Shown: positions 35,850 through 43,533 of the stretch, in pieces
Layout: each line of letters opens with the position of its first letter
Position numbering within the stretch: position 1 is the stretch's first letter
NCBI RefSeq assembly: GCF_014287635.1
Contig: NZ_JACOPH010000011.1
Location: 32,124 to 96,123 of the forward strand
DNA: 64,000 nt
Direction of reading: 5' to 3'
From: Roseburia zhanii
Lineage (GTDB): Bacteria > Bacillota > Clostridia > Lachnospirales > Lachnospiraceae
Made by a program: the position numbers and the translations under genes
Notes under the pieces: generated by a model
The model's database searches: none
What the model saw: only the letters and a program-made list of their open reading frames with translations
What the model was told of the DNA's origin: nothing

Positions 35850-37247
35850 TTGAAAGAGTATAAAGAGCAGGATAGTAAGGAACAAAGAAAAGAGAATAAA
35901 AAAAGAGAGCGGCAGGAACGAAAAAGAGAGCGTATTTTCTATAAGGAAGCATTAAAAAAAGAACACCGCTATGGGATCAATGCCGATATCGGCTGGGATA
36001 AATTAGACAATACCGCACATCTTTTTCCTGTGATCGCAGGTGAAAGCATGAGCAATGTCTACCGTATTTTTGTCAATTTAAATGAATTAGTCGACAGGAA
36101 AATCTTACAGCAGGCACTAAATACGGTATTGCCGAAGTTTGATGGATTCAATGTCCGTCTGCGGAAAGGTGTATTCTGGTATTATTTTGAAGAAAATGGC
36201 AAGCCGGCACCAAGAGTGAAGGAAGAACATGCATATCCCTGCCGTTATATCGTAGAAAACCGCAATAGAAGTTATATGTTCCGGGTTTCCTATTATAAAA
36301 ACCGGATCAATTTAGAAGTATTTCATGTTTTGACAGATGGTATGGGCGGTATCAATTTTTTAAAAGAACTGACCTATCAGTATCTTCGGATCGCACACCC
36401 GAAGCTAGGCGAGCAAGTCGGGGATCAGCTGTCAGTGGATACCTCATTAAACCGGGAAGACAGTTTTCTTAAGAATTATAAAAAGAGTCATACTAAGGGA
36501 TATAAGACACAGAAAGCATATCTGATCAAAGGGGAAAAATTAAGAAAAGGTGAGTTTGGTGTGATCCATGGAACGATGAGTGTACAGAAATTAAAAGAAG
36601 TTTCGCATCGTTATGAGGTCAGTATCAATGAATATCTGGTTGCAGCATTTATTTACAGCGTGTATACCGAGTGCCTGCATCAGATGCCATCTAAAAAACC
36701 AATCCGTGTAGCGGTTCCTGTGAATCTGCGTCCGTTTTTCCATTCGGTTACGACAAAAAATTTCTTCGTTATGGTATCCGCAGAATTTTTGCCGGAAAAA
36801 GAAAACTATTCCTTTGAAGAAGTAGTGTCAGCTGCAAAACAAAGCCTGCGGGAACAGATCACGAAGGAACATTTAGAAGAACTTTTTTCTTATAATGTGT
36901 CGAATGAAAAGCATCTCATTGCAAGGGCAGTACCGTTGATGTTCAAAAATCTTGCCATGCGTTATGTGTATACACAGGCGGCACTTGCAAATACGACAAC
37001 CGTTACGAATATCGGAAATATTAATGTTGCAAAAGAGTATGAACCATACATACAGATGTTTGGAGCCTTTCTTGCAATGTCAAAAGGACAGTCATTAAAA
37101 GGTACAATCTGTTCCTATGGAGATCAGCTGATGTTTACTTTCAGTTCTGTATTAGCTGATACTTCTGTACAGCGTGGGTTTTTCCGCAGATTAGTAGAAG
37201 ATGGCTTAGAAGTTACAGTGGAAACCAATGGCGTGTATTACGAGTAG
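35850..37247 (+). CDS. condensation-domain-like acyltransferase
   Basis: The 465-residue cytoplasmic protein has the HxxxDG motif (FHVLTDGMGG) of the CoA-dependent acyltransferase / condensation superfamily (PapA5, alcohol acetyltransferases). Other matching parts are an N-terminal VYRIFVNLNE strand and a later PVNLRPFF region. The first 45 residues are very basic and Glu/Lys-rich. The start is taken as TTG after AAAAAGAGG; an ATG at 35790 would overlap corA by 41 bases. In relatives I recall such genes next to a DUF6320 zinc-ribbon membrane protein and an alpha/beta hydrolase. Those two are found here 16 kb downstream. Confidence 0.7.
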   Translation: MKEYKEQDSKEQRKENKKRERQERKRERIFYKEALKKEHRYGINADIGWDKLDNTAHLFPVIAGESMSNVYRIFVNLNELVDRKILQQALNTVLPKFDGFNVRLRKGVFWYYFEENGKPAPRVKEEHAYPCRYIVENRNRSYMFRVSYYKNRINLEVFHVLTDGMGGINFLKELTYQYLRIAHPKLGEQVGDQLSVDTSLNREDSFLKNYKKSHTKGYKTQKAYLIKGEKLRKGEFGVIHGTMSVQKLKEVSHRYEVSINEYLVAAFIYSVYTECLHQMPSKKPIRVAVPVNLRPFFHSVTTKNFFVMVSAEFLPEKENYSFEEVVSAAKQSLREQITKEHLEELFSYNVSNEKHLIARAVPLMFKNLAMRYVYTQAALANTTTVTNIGNINVAKEYEPYIQMFGAFLAMSKGQSLKGTICSYGDQLMFTFSSVLADTSVQRGFFRRLVEDGLEVTVETNGVYYE

Positions 37248-37274
37248 GAAGATTTTATATTCTTTTTCATACAG

Positions 37275-37313
37275 AAATCCATGATCAGAATGTCAGATCA
37301 TGGATTTTTTTTT
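37275..37313. terminator. intrinsic terminator
   Basis: AAATCCATGATC (37275-37286) pairs with GATCATGGATTT (37296-37307), then a T-run. The hairpin overlaps the 3' end of the convergent regulator gene. Confidence 0.85.
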
Positions 37314-37657
37314 AGTCGTATAATATTCATAATAATATCAGATATCGCATCTACATCATCATCTGAAAGTTCATCAAGCATCATCCGGATACGGTTGTAA
37401 TTGGTGGAACGCGCATCCGTTTCCTCTAGATGGATATCATCAGAAAATAAATCCCCGAGAGAAATATCAAGAGCAGAAGTAATTTTTTCTAAAGTCGTAA
37501 CCGTAGGACTTTTCTCACCACGTTCTAAATGCCCTAAAAAAGCCGGATTCATACTGGCTGTCAGGGCAAGTTTTTCCTGACTCATCTTATGAAGTTTTCT
37601 ATAATAACGAATCCGAGATCCGACATCGTAATTGGAATGGATAGCATCCCTGCCCAT
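37298..37657 (-). CDS. XRE-family transcriptional regulator
   Basis: The 119-residue protein has a helix-turn-helix domain at about 12-70 (GSRIRYYRKLHKMSQEKLALTASMNPAFLGHLERGEKSPTVTTLEKI), typical of Cro/C1-type repressors. A short helical tail (RIRMMLDELSDDDVDAISDIIMNII) may be for dimerisation. The start is the ATG preceded by AAAGGCGGTG on the minus strand; 17 further codons upstream are less likely translated. It diverges from the 15-gene TerD-type locus, with a tandem 23-bp repeat between, so it is the likely regulator of that locus. Confidence 0.88.
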   Translation of the reverse strand: MGRDAIHSNYDVGSRIRYYRKLHKMSQEKLALTASMNPAFLGHLERGEKSPTVTTLEKITSALDISLGDLFSDDIHLEETDARSTNYNRIRMMLDELSDDDVDAISDIIMNIIRLKKNP

Positions 37658-37717
37658 ATGATTCACCGCCTTTTTGTATAGTTTACAGAGAATAGAATTT
37701 ATATGCAAAGTATTATT

Positions 37718-37773
37718 GGTACTGAAAATAAATACCTAAAAGTACTGAAAATAAATACCTAAAATGGTAGAAT
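37718..37773 (+). promoter_or_regulatory. tandem 23-bp operator-like repeat overlapping a promoter
   Basis: Bases 37718-37740 and 37741-37763 are direct repeats identical at 22 of 23 positions. Each contains GTACTGAAAATAAATACC, which is itself an imperfect inverted repeat with ends GGTA/TACC. A TAGAAT at 37768-37773 and CTGAAA at 37745-37750 (17-base spacer) make a candidate promoter that the second repeat overlaps. It is probably bound by the divergent XRE protein. Confidence 0.6.
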
Positions 37774-37884
37774 TATGTCATTAAATGGAAGAGGGAGGGA
37801 AATTTAAAATAAGTTTGTAAAGTGACACAGGGTGTCTATGCCAGTGTGTAGTATGAACATATCACAAAGGTAAGGAGAGATGTT

Positions 37885-38511
37885 ATGAGAAAAAGATTAT
37901 TAGTGTTAGGAATGGTGTTGTCATTTGGAGTTATGGGGGCAGCCGGTTGTTCGGGAAGTTCAGAGGATGCTTTTATGGATTCTGCTAATGAAAAAACAGA
38001 ATATGGGAGCGGTACACTGGAATTATACGAATTTTTAGAAGAAAACAGTGGATACGATTATAGTATGAGCACAACTGCAGCCGATTTTATTGAAGCACAT
38101 GAGGATTTGTTCCCGGCGAAAGATACGTCGGTATTAGAACAATATACAGACCGGAGTGTGGAGTATAAGCATCTGAATAAGAATGTTGAAAAGTATGGAG
38201 ATAAGCTGTTTGCAGATGATGAGATGTATGTGTTGGATATACATGAGGAAGATCTGGGCGAAGGGGAATATCTTACCATTCTTCAGGTGTTAGATAATTC
38301 AGGAAATAGTTTTATCATCTTCTATATGGATGAATTGCCGGATGTATTTAAGGAAGATACGGTTTCAGTATGTGGTCTGCCTTTGGGAGTGACTTCTTTT
38401 GATAATGTCGGTGGCGGTTCTACGATTGCTGTGGTGCTGGCGGGATGTAAGGTGGAAAGTGCTTCCGATTATGGAGATGTTGGTGATATGTATACAGATT
38501 TGTATGAATAA
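37885..38511 (+). CDS. lipoprotein with domain shared with the YARHG protein
   Basis: The 208-residue protein starts after AAGGAGAG. It has a lipoprotein signal with lipobox GAAGC (Cys near 22), so it is likely anchored outside the membrane. Residues about 50-200 form a domain that recurs in the gene at 40613: both share MST-A--FI-(A/D)HED-FPA, LNKNVEKYGD, TVSVCGLPLG and NVGGGSTIAVVLAGC. Two conserved cysteines could form a disulfide. The C-terminal beta-rich part is reminiscent of an OB-like fold, but I cannot name a family. It is the first gene of the locus after the operator. Confidence 0.7.
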   Translation: MRKRLLVLGMVLSFGVMGAAGCSGSSEDAFMDSANEKTEYGSGTLELYEFLEENSGYDYSMSTTAADFIEAHEDLFPAKDTSVLEQYTDRSVEYKHLNKNVEKYGDKLFADDEMYVLDIHEEDLGEGEYLTILQVLDNSGNSFIIFYMDELPDVFKEDTVSVCGLPLGVTSFDNVGGGSTIAVVLAGCKVESASDYGDVGDMYTDLYE

Positions 38512-38622
38512 CTATGCGTGATCTCGATGAAGGCGATATAGAAAAATTTTTTATAAAGATGTTGCTGATGCGAATATCGGAGATTTATGACATACGTGAT
38601 TCGCTGGAAAAGGGGAATAGAT

Positions 38623-39072
38623 ATGAAAAGTTTAGGTAAAAACATAGGAGATACAGTTGAAACAGTATTGGGTATAGTTTTTTGGATTCTCATTATCTAT
38701 TTTACATGGTTTGGAAATGCTGAAAAAATAAAGATGGATATATTGAATAAAGTAGGGTTAGAAACTTTTTCTACTTCAGGAGAAATGTATAATGTAGCAT
38801 TTGCATTTGACTATGAAGATAGCTGGTTTAGGGCAGATCCAGATGTCTGGATAAATATAGATGGCGAACGTTATCGACTGATTTCTGAAGGAGATGGGGC
38901 ATTATTTGAACAAAAATTATCAAAAGGAACACATATTGTATTTATTGAAACAAAGACAATGCATATAAATTCAAAAAAACAAAAAATTGAAGTTTCCGGA
39001 AATGATGAAGCATATTATTTTCAGGTAAAAGGCAGAAAGGTTTTTGGTGCAGAGATGTACCATATATATTGA
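38623..39072 (+). CDS. membrane-anchored protein of unknown function
   Basis: The 149-residue protein starts at the ATG after AAAGGGGAA. An earlier in-frame ATG at 38587 has no ribosome binding site. One N-terminal membrane helix (TVETVLGIVFWILIIYFTWFG, about 11-31) precedes an outside domain with many beta strands (VWINIDGERYRLISEGDGALFEQKL, THIVFIETKTMHI). That part is compatible with a PEGA-like or other small beta-sandwich domain. No firm family is assigned. The 111 bases before it hold no supported gene. Confidence 0.6.
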   Translation: MKSLGKNIGDTVETVLGIVFWILIIYFTWFGNAEKIKMDILNKVGLETFSTSGEMYNVAFAFDYEDSWFRADPDVWINIDGERYRLISEGDGALFEQKLSKGTHIVFIETKTMHINSKKQKIEVSGNDEAYYFQVKGRKVFGAEMYHIY

Positions 39073-39098
39073 TTAAAAAAGTAAGGAGATTCAAGTTT

Positions 39099-40583
39099 AT
39101 GAAACAGATCAGTAAAATATGGATATTAAGTGTGATGGCTCTTCTAATGGTAATATTTATGCCGGATGATATATTTGCAGAAGCAGATATTCAGGGTGGA
39201 ACAGACGAAGTACGTGCAACGCAGATTTTACCGGATATAGATTACATTTCTGGTGAAGATGGATGGTTTAAAATAACAATACCGAAAGGAGCAACATATG
39301 CAGGATTATATGTTTCTGAGTATACTTCGTTTAGTGATTTTAACGGTGGATATGATGAAGATTGGAATTATCAAGGGAAAAAGATCTGTGATGGAACATA
39401 TAAAGTGGCATTTTATACCGCATTACTTAAGGATGAGACCACGATCACTTTTAGGGTTTATACATCAAAAATGGATCAATGCAGATTTAAAGTGGTTTAT
39501 GGTGGTGAAAAACTAAAAAAAACAAATCCCAAATTGATCAGTTGGAATCAGGAATATACATATGCTGCGGAATGGGAGTCAAATTCTTATAATATCAACA
39601 ATAAGTATTATAAATTCATAGCACCAAAAAGCGGATATATCAGGCTACGGGCATCTGGATCAGGCTGGAGTAAATATAATGGATATGGCGATGTGTCTTA
39701 TAGACATGGATGCAGATATGAATTGCATTTTAAGGATGATACAAAATTAGAACCTATAATTGGGCATACACCGATATGGGCAATTAATGGAGAGGGAAAT
39801 TCTTCTGTGTACTATGTAGAACAGGGAATGTCTTATTATATCAAAGCGGAAATTGATGGTGGGGCATGGTGTGATATATATGATTTACAGACTGCATTTA
39901 TAGTAGAAGATATACCTGTATCAGAAATTAGACTGAATACGACAGGGATGGTAATGAAGAAAGGCAGCAAATATATGCTAGAGCCAACTGTACTGCCATC
40001 TAATGCAGTATATCCGATTTTAAAATATTCTTCGTCAAATGAAGAAGTTGCAACGATAGATTCTAATGGCTGGATTACAGCAAAAAAAGCTGGCAAAGCT
40101 ATTATCACGGTATCATCACTTGATGGAAGCGGTATAGAGAAAAAGTGCATGGTAAACGTCATGGAAAACAGAAGATTAAATGTCGGTGAAACTGTGACAT
40201 TAAATAATATTAAATATCGGGTGAAACATACAACAACAAATGGAGGAATTGTCGAAGTATATGGTGTGTTTGACAAGAATAAAAAAAGCTATAAAGTTCC
40301 AAACAAAATAAAGGTGTGTAATTATTCATACAATGTAGAATTTATAGCTGACAAAGCTTTCCGTCATTGTAAAACTGCAACTAAAATTACGCTGGGAGCA
40401 AATATAAAGTCTGTAGGCAGAATGGCATTTTCTAATTGTAAAAAATTAAAAACACTCGTTATTAAATCAAAAAAGTTAGAGACAGTGGGTAAAAAATGTT
40501 TCACAAATATTGATCATAAAGTAAATATTGATACGCCCAAAGGTAAGTATAAAAAATACAAAAAACTCTTTAAAATCAAATAA
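39099..40583 (+). CDS. secreted protein with BIG2 Ig-like domain and BspA-type leucine-rich repeat
   Basis: The 494-residue protein starts after AAGGAG, 10 codons downstream of another possible ATG. A signal peptide (ISKIWILSVMALLMVIFM, cleavage near DIFAEA) is followed by a beta-rich region of about 240 residues without a recognised family. A bacterial Ig-like BIG2 domain (about 273-355: VLPSNAVYPILKYSSSNEEV, IDSNGWITAKKAGKA) comes next. Last comes a short LRR_5 stretch (about 405-480: ADKAFRHCKTATKITLGANI, VGRMAFSNCKKLKTL). It is probably surface-exposed and may bind other cells or wall components. Confidence 0.75.
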   Translation: MKQISKIWILSVMALLMVIFMPDDIFAEADIQGGTDEVRATQILPDIDYISGEDGWFKITIPKGATYAGLYVSEYTSFSDFNGGYDEDWNYQGKKICDGTYKVAFYTALLKDETTITFRVYTSKMDQCRFKVVYGGEKLKKTNPKLISWNQEYTYAAEWESNSYNINNKYYKFIAPKSGYIRLRASGSGWSKYNGYGDVSYRHGCRYELHFKDDTKLEPIIGHTPIWAINGEGNSSVYYVEQGMSYYIKAEIDGGAWCDIYDLQTAFIVEDIPVSEIRLNTTGMVMKKGSKYMLEPTVLPSNAVYPILKYSSSNEEVATIDSNGWITAKKAGKAIITVSSLDGSGIEKKCMVNVMENRRLNVGETVTLNNIKYRVKHTTTNGGIVEVYGVFDKNKKSYKVPNKIKVCNYSYNVEFIADKAFRHCKTATKITLGANIKSVGRMAFSNCKKLKTLVIKSKKLETVGKKCFTNIDHKVNIDTPKGKYKKYKKLFKIK

Positions 40584-40612
40584 AAAATGAAGGAGTATAA
40601 GAGGAAAAGAAA

Positions 40613-42148
40613 ATGTTTTGTAGAAAATGTGGAAAGATGTATGCAGATGATCTTAGGTTTTGTCCTGTTTGTGGAAGTAGTCTTGATACAACTACAAACG
40701 GAGGTAAGATGATCTCATATGATGAGTCATATACGGATAGACAATTAAAGAGAAAAGGTATCGGAAAAGTCGTTAGTATAGTTGCTGCTTGTATCGTTGT
40801 TTTACTGTTAGGCATTGGTCTTTTGGATTGGCTGTTAACAGAGGATATATCAGAAGATAGTACAGTGCAAAATGAAATATCGAATGTAGAAGTAAATGAT
40901 ACACTTGTATTTTATCAGAAGTTACAGGAAGAAAAATATAGTGGATATCCATTTGTCATGAGTACATCAGCAATGAGTTTTATTGCAGATCATGAAGATT
41001 TTTTTCCGGCAGGCAGATCGATCGTGTTAAAAAATTACATAGATCAAAGTGCAGAGTATAAGACTTTGAATAAAAATGTTGAAAAATATGGGGACAGCCT
41101 ATATAAAAGTGATGCGATGCAGGTAATAGATATACATGAGGAGAATGTACAGGACGAAGTATGCCTGACAACTGTTCATGTGATAGATGAAGGAGGGAAT
41201 AGTTTTATTGTTCTATACAAAGGTGAACTTCCAGATATTTATAAAGATGATACAGTTTCTGTGTGTGGGCTGCCGTTGGGAATATCATCTTTTGAAAATG
41301 TTGGGGGAGGTTCAACAATAGCAGTAGTGCTTGCCGGATGTCGTGTGATAAATACAGAAAATCACAAAAATGAAGACAAAACAAATGATGTTGTACAACA
41401 GACCAAGACGGCAGGGGACACGGTTGATTATATGAGTTGCTATGAACCTGCAATAGAAGAAATTGCAGAGGATTCATATGGTGAAGCATACTATGGCTTA
41501 TATGATATGAACAATGATGGAATCAAGGAATTATTAGTAGATTCGGGAGAAGAATTGTTCTTTTATACTGTTAAAAATGGACAAGCTTATTTGTTGGGAA
41601 AAGACGAGTTATCATATTGTGGCTGGTATAAAGCAGAGGATGGTAATGGAATTTATATCATTTACGGACATATGGGATGTGAAATAGGATTTCGGGCAAC
41701 TATGCAGGGAGAACACATCAGTCTGACAAAAGAATGGGAAATTGGAACATGTGGGTTAAATGTATATTATTATGAAAATAATCATCCAATTCAGAAATAT
41801 CAATCGGGTGATTATTCTATCCTGCAAAATCCACCAGAAGATGATAAAAGTCCGGTAGTTGTTGATGAATCTTTAGATTATATATTTAGAAAAAGCAGTT
41901 CGCAATATTTAACAGAAGCAGATTTAGAAAAGCTGACTGAATGGGAATGCAGAATTGCAAGAAATGAAATATATGCACGGTATGGAAGAACATTTACGGA
42001 TGAAGCATTACAGGAGTATTTTGATACAAAACTGTGGTATATCGGATGTATTGCTCCGGAAGATTTTGATGATAGCGTATTAAATGATTATGAACGTGCA
42101 AATCTGGATCTAATCGTACGGTATGAAACAGAGCAGGGATATAGATAA
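40613..42148 (+). CDS. zinc-ribbon membrane protein with C-terminal YARHG domain
   Basis: The 511-residue protein starts with a zinc ribbon (MFCRKCGKMYADDLRFCPVCG). A membrane helix at about 44-68 follows, and then an outside portion of about 440 residues. That portion holds the domain shared with the lipoprotein at 37885 (about 100-250), a region with Asp-rich DMNNDGIKELLVD typical of VCBS/FG-GAP-like repeats (about 290-400), and a C-terminal YARHG domain (about 435-500: WECRIARNEIYARYGRTF). The cytoplasmic zinc ribbon plus outside modules suggests a transmembrane sensor or scaffold. Confidence 0.75.
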   Translation: MFCRKCGKMYADDLRFCPVCGSSLDTTTNGGKMISYDESYTDRQLKRKGIGKVVSIVAACIVVLLLGIGLLDWLLTEDISEDSTVQNEISNVEVNDTLVFYQKLQEEKYSGYPFVMSTSAMSFIADHEDFFPAGRSIVLKNYIDQSAEYKTLNKNVEKYGDSLYKSDAMQVIDIHEENVQDEVCLTTVHVIDEGGNSFIVLYKGELPDIYKDDTVSVCGLPLGISSFENVGGGSTIAVVLAGCRVINTENHKNEDKTNDVVQQTKTAGDTVDYMSCYEPAIEEIAEDSYGEAYYGLYDMNNDGIKELLVDSGEELFFYTVKNGQAYLLGKDELSYCGWYKAEDGNGIYIIYGHMGCEIGFRATMQGEHISLTKEWEIGTCGLNVYYYENNHPIQKYQSGDYSILQNPPEDDKSPVVVDESLDYIFRKSSSQYLTEADLEKLTEWECRIARNEIYARYGRTFTDEALQEYFDTKLWYIGCIAPEDFDDSVLNDYERANLDLIVRYETEQGYR

Positions 42149-42178
42149 GAACTATTATGATTAGGAAGGTTTCGTTTT

Positions 42179-43126
42179 ATGGAAGAACAAAAAAAATTTT
42201 ATAATGAGCAGCAGAAGCCAAATCATAGAACAACATTGTGGATCGTTATATTGATTATTATAGTAATTTTTTTAGTCAAAGCATTTACAAACAAACCTAT
42301 GATAGATGCAGTTAAGGAGTATTCTGCAAAGGGAAAGTATTCTGTGGAAAACTATCCATATATTGATTCACGGGCATCTAAAGTCATTAACGTATATAAA
42401 AATGCTATGGCTTTTGACAGCAGTAAAGTGAGACAAGCTGCATTAGAAAATAAAGATCACTGGTGTTTACTAGCCCAAAACGGCATTTTAAAAAAGAACT
42501 CATATAAAAGAACGAATGCCATTCTTGATTCAGTGTATTTATACTACGGTGACTTAAAAAAAGGAAAACCACATGGAATAGGCATTCTCTTCAAATATTA
42601 TGGTGATGATACATATGTTGTAGACAAAATGGGGTATTTTAAAAAAGGTGCATTAAATGGCTATGGCATAGATATTGATATACCAGCGGAAATAATGACC
42701 TCTACGTTATATGAAGGTCTTGATTTTTATAACGTGGCCGCATCTGTTATATATGAGGGAGAATGGAAGAAAGGCTTATATTCAGGACAGGGTATTACAT
42801 ATTGGCCATGCGCAGGAACAGAGGATGATCTACAAGAATGGGATATAAAAACCGTAGGAACAAAAAATATAGCATATGTAGGAGAATGGAAAAAAGGAGT
42901 GATGTCAGGAGAAGGAAAAATGTATTACCCAACAGGACAACTACTCTATAGCGGACAGATAAAAAAAGGAAAGGCTTCAGGAACAGGAAAACAATATTAT
43001 CCAAATGGCAATTTAAAATATGCAGGTAAATTTAAAAAAGGCGAAATGCATGGAAAGGGGACATTATTTAACGAAGACGGAAGCTTAAATTATAAAGGAA
43101 AATTTAAAAGAGGAAATATTTATTAG
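42179..43126 (+). CDS. membrane-anchored MORN-repeat protein
   Basis: The 315-residue protein has one membrane helix near 19-38 (LWIVILIIIVIFLVKAF). From residue 120 to the end it has at least six MORN-type repeats of the form YxGxWKxGxxxGxGxxYxxxG, for example YEGEWKKGLYSGQG, YVGEWKKGVMSGEG and YAGKFKKGEMHGKG. MORN repeats form an elongated beta-sheet that binds lipid or protein. Orientation suggests that the repeats lie outside. It sits 30 bases after the YARHG gene and 18 before the next. Confidence 0.85.
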   Translation: MEEQKKFYNEQQKPNHRTTLWIVILIIIVIFLVKAFTNKPMIDAVKEYSAKGKYSVENYPYIDSRASKVINVYKNAMAFDSSKVRQAALENKDHWCLLAQNGILKKNSYKRTNAILDSVYLYYGDLKKGKPHGIGILFKYYGDDTYVVDKMGYFKKGALNGYGIDIDIPAEIMTSTLYEGLDFYNVAASVIYEGEWKKGLYSGQGITYWPCAGTEDDLQEWDIKTVGTKNIAYVGEWKKGVMSGEGKMYYPTGQLLYSGQIKKGKASGTGKQYYPNGNLKYAGKFKKGEMHGKGTLFNEDGSLNYKGKFKRGNIY

Positions 43127-43144
43127 TAGAGGAGAGTAAAGAAA

Positions 43145-43510
43145 ATGGAAATTATGCAGGGAGTTACTTTAATAGCGGTAATAGCATTGACAATTGTTTA
43201 TTCAGTGGTGATCTACATGATCTTACATCATATGTTCCATTATGTTTTTTTTGGAAAAAATACAATGGACTGTTTAGAGAAGATGATAGCACACATATTA
43301 GGGATTGCTGCAGCGGGAGTTGCACTGGCAATGATAACACTATTATATTGGAAAATAACAGATATTATAGTTGCTGTTATTGGAATTGTGATTGCATTAT
43401 CGAGAAAAAATAAGGACGAAAAAGTAGGAATGATTGTGATCACAGTGATTGCAGTGATCGTGATAACGATTCTTGGTATGGTTTGTGGAACAGTAGCAAG
43501 CAATGCATAA
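43145..43510 (+). CDS. small integral membrane protein
   Basis: The 121-residue protein is mostly hydrophobic, with about four membrane segments (VTLIAVIALTIVYSVVIYMIL; HILGIAAAGVALAMITLLYW; IIVAVIGIVIALS; GMIVITVIAVIVITILGMV). I do not recognise a family. Its position 23 bases before the P-type ATPase suggests a role with the transporter or the envelope part of the locus, but that is only context. GAGGAGAG precedes the ATG. Confidence 0.65.
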   Translation: MEIMQGVTLIAVIALTIVYSVVIYMILHHMFHYVFFGKNTMDCLEKMIAHILGIAAAGVALAMITLLYWKITDIIVAVIGIVIALSRKNKDEKVGMIVITVIAVIVITILGMVCGTVASNA

Positions 43511-43533
43511 GTAAATAAAATGGAGGAAATGAT

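Noticed and set aside
38515..38640. Short frame (about 41 codons) between the lipoprotein and the next membrane protein
   Set aside because: No ribosome binding site, and it overlaps the start of the supported downstream gene; it may be a small remnant.
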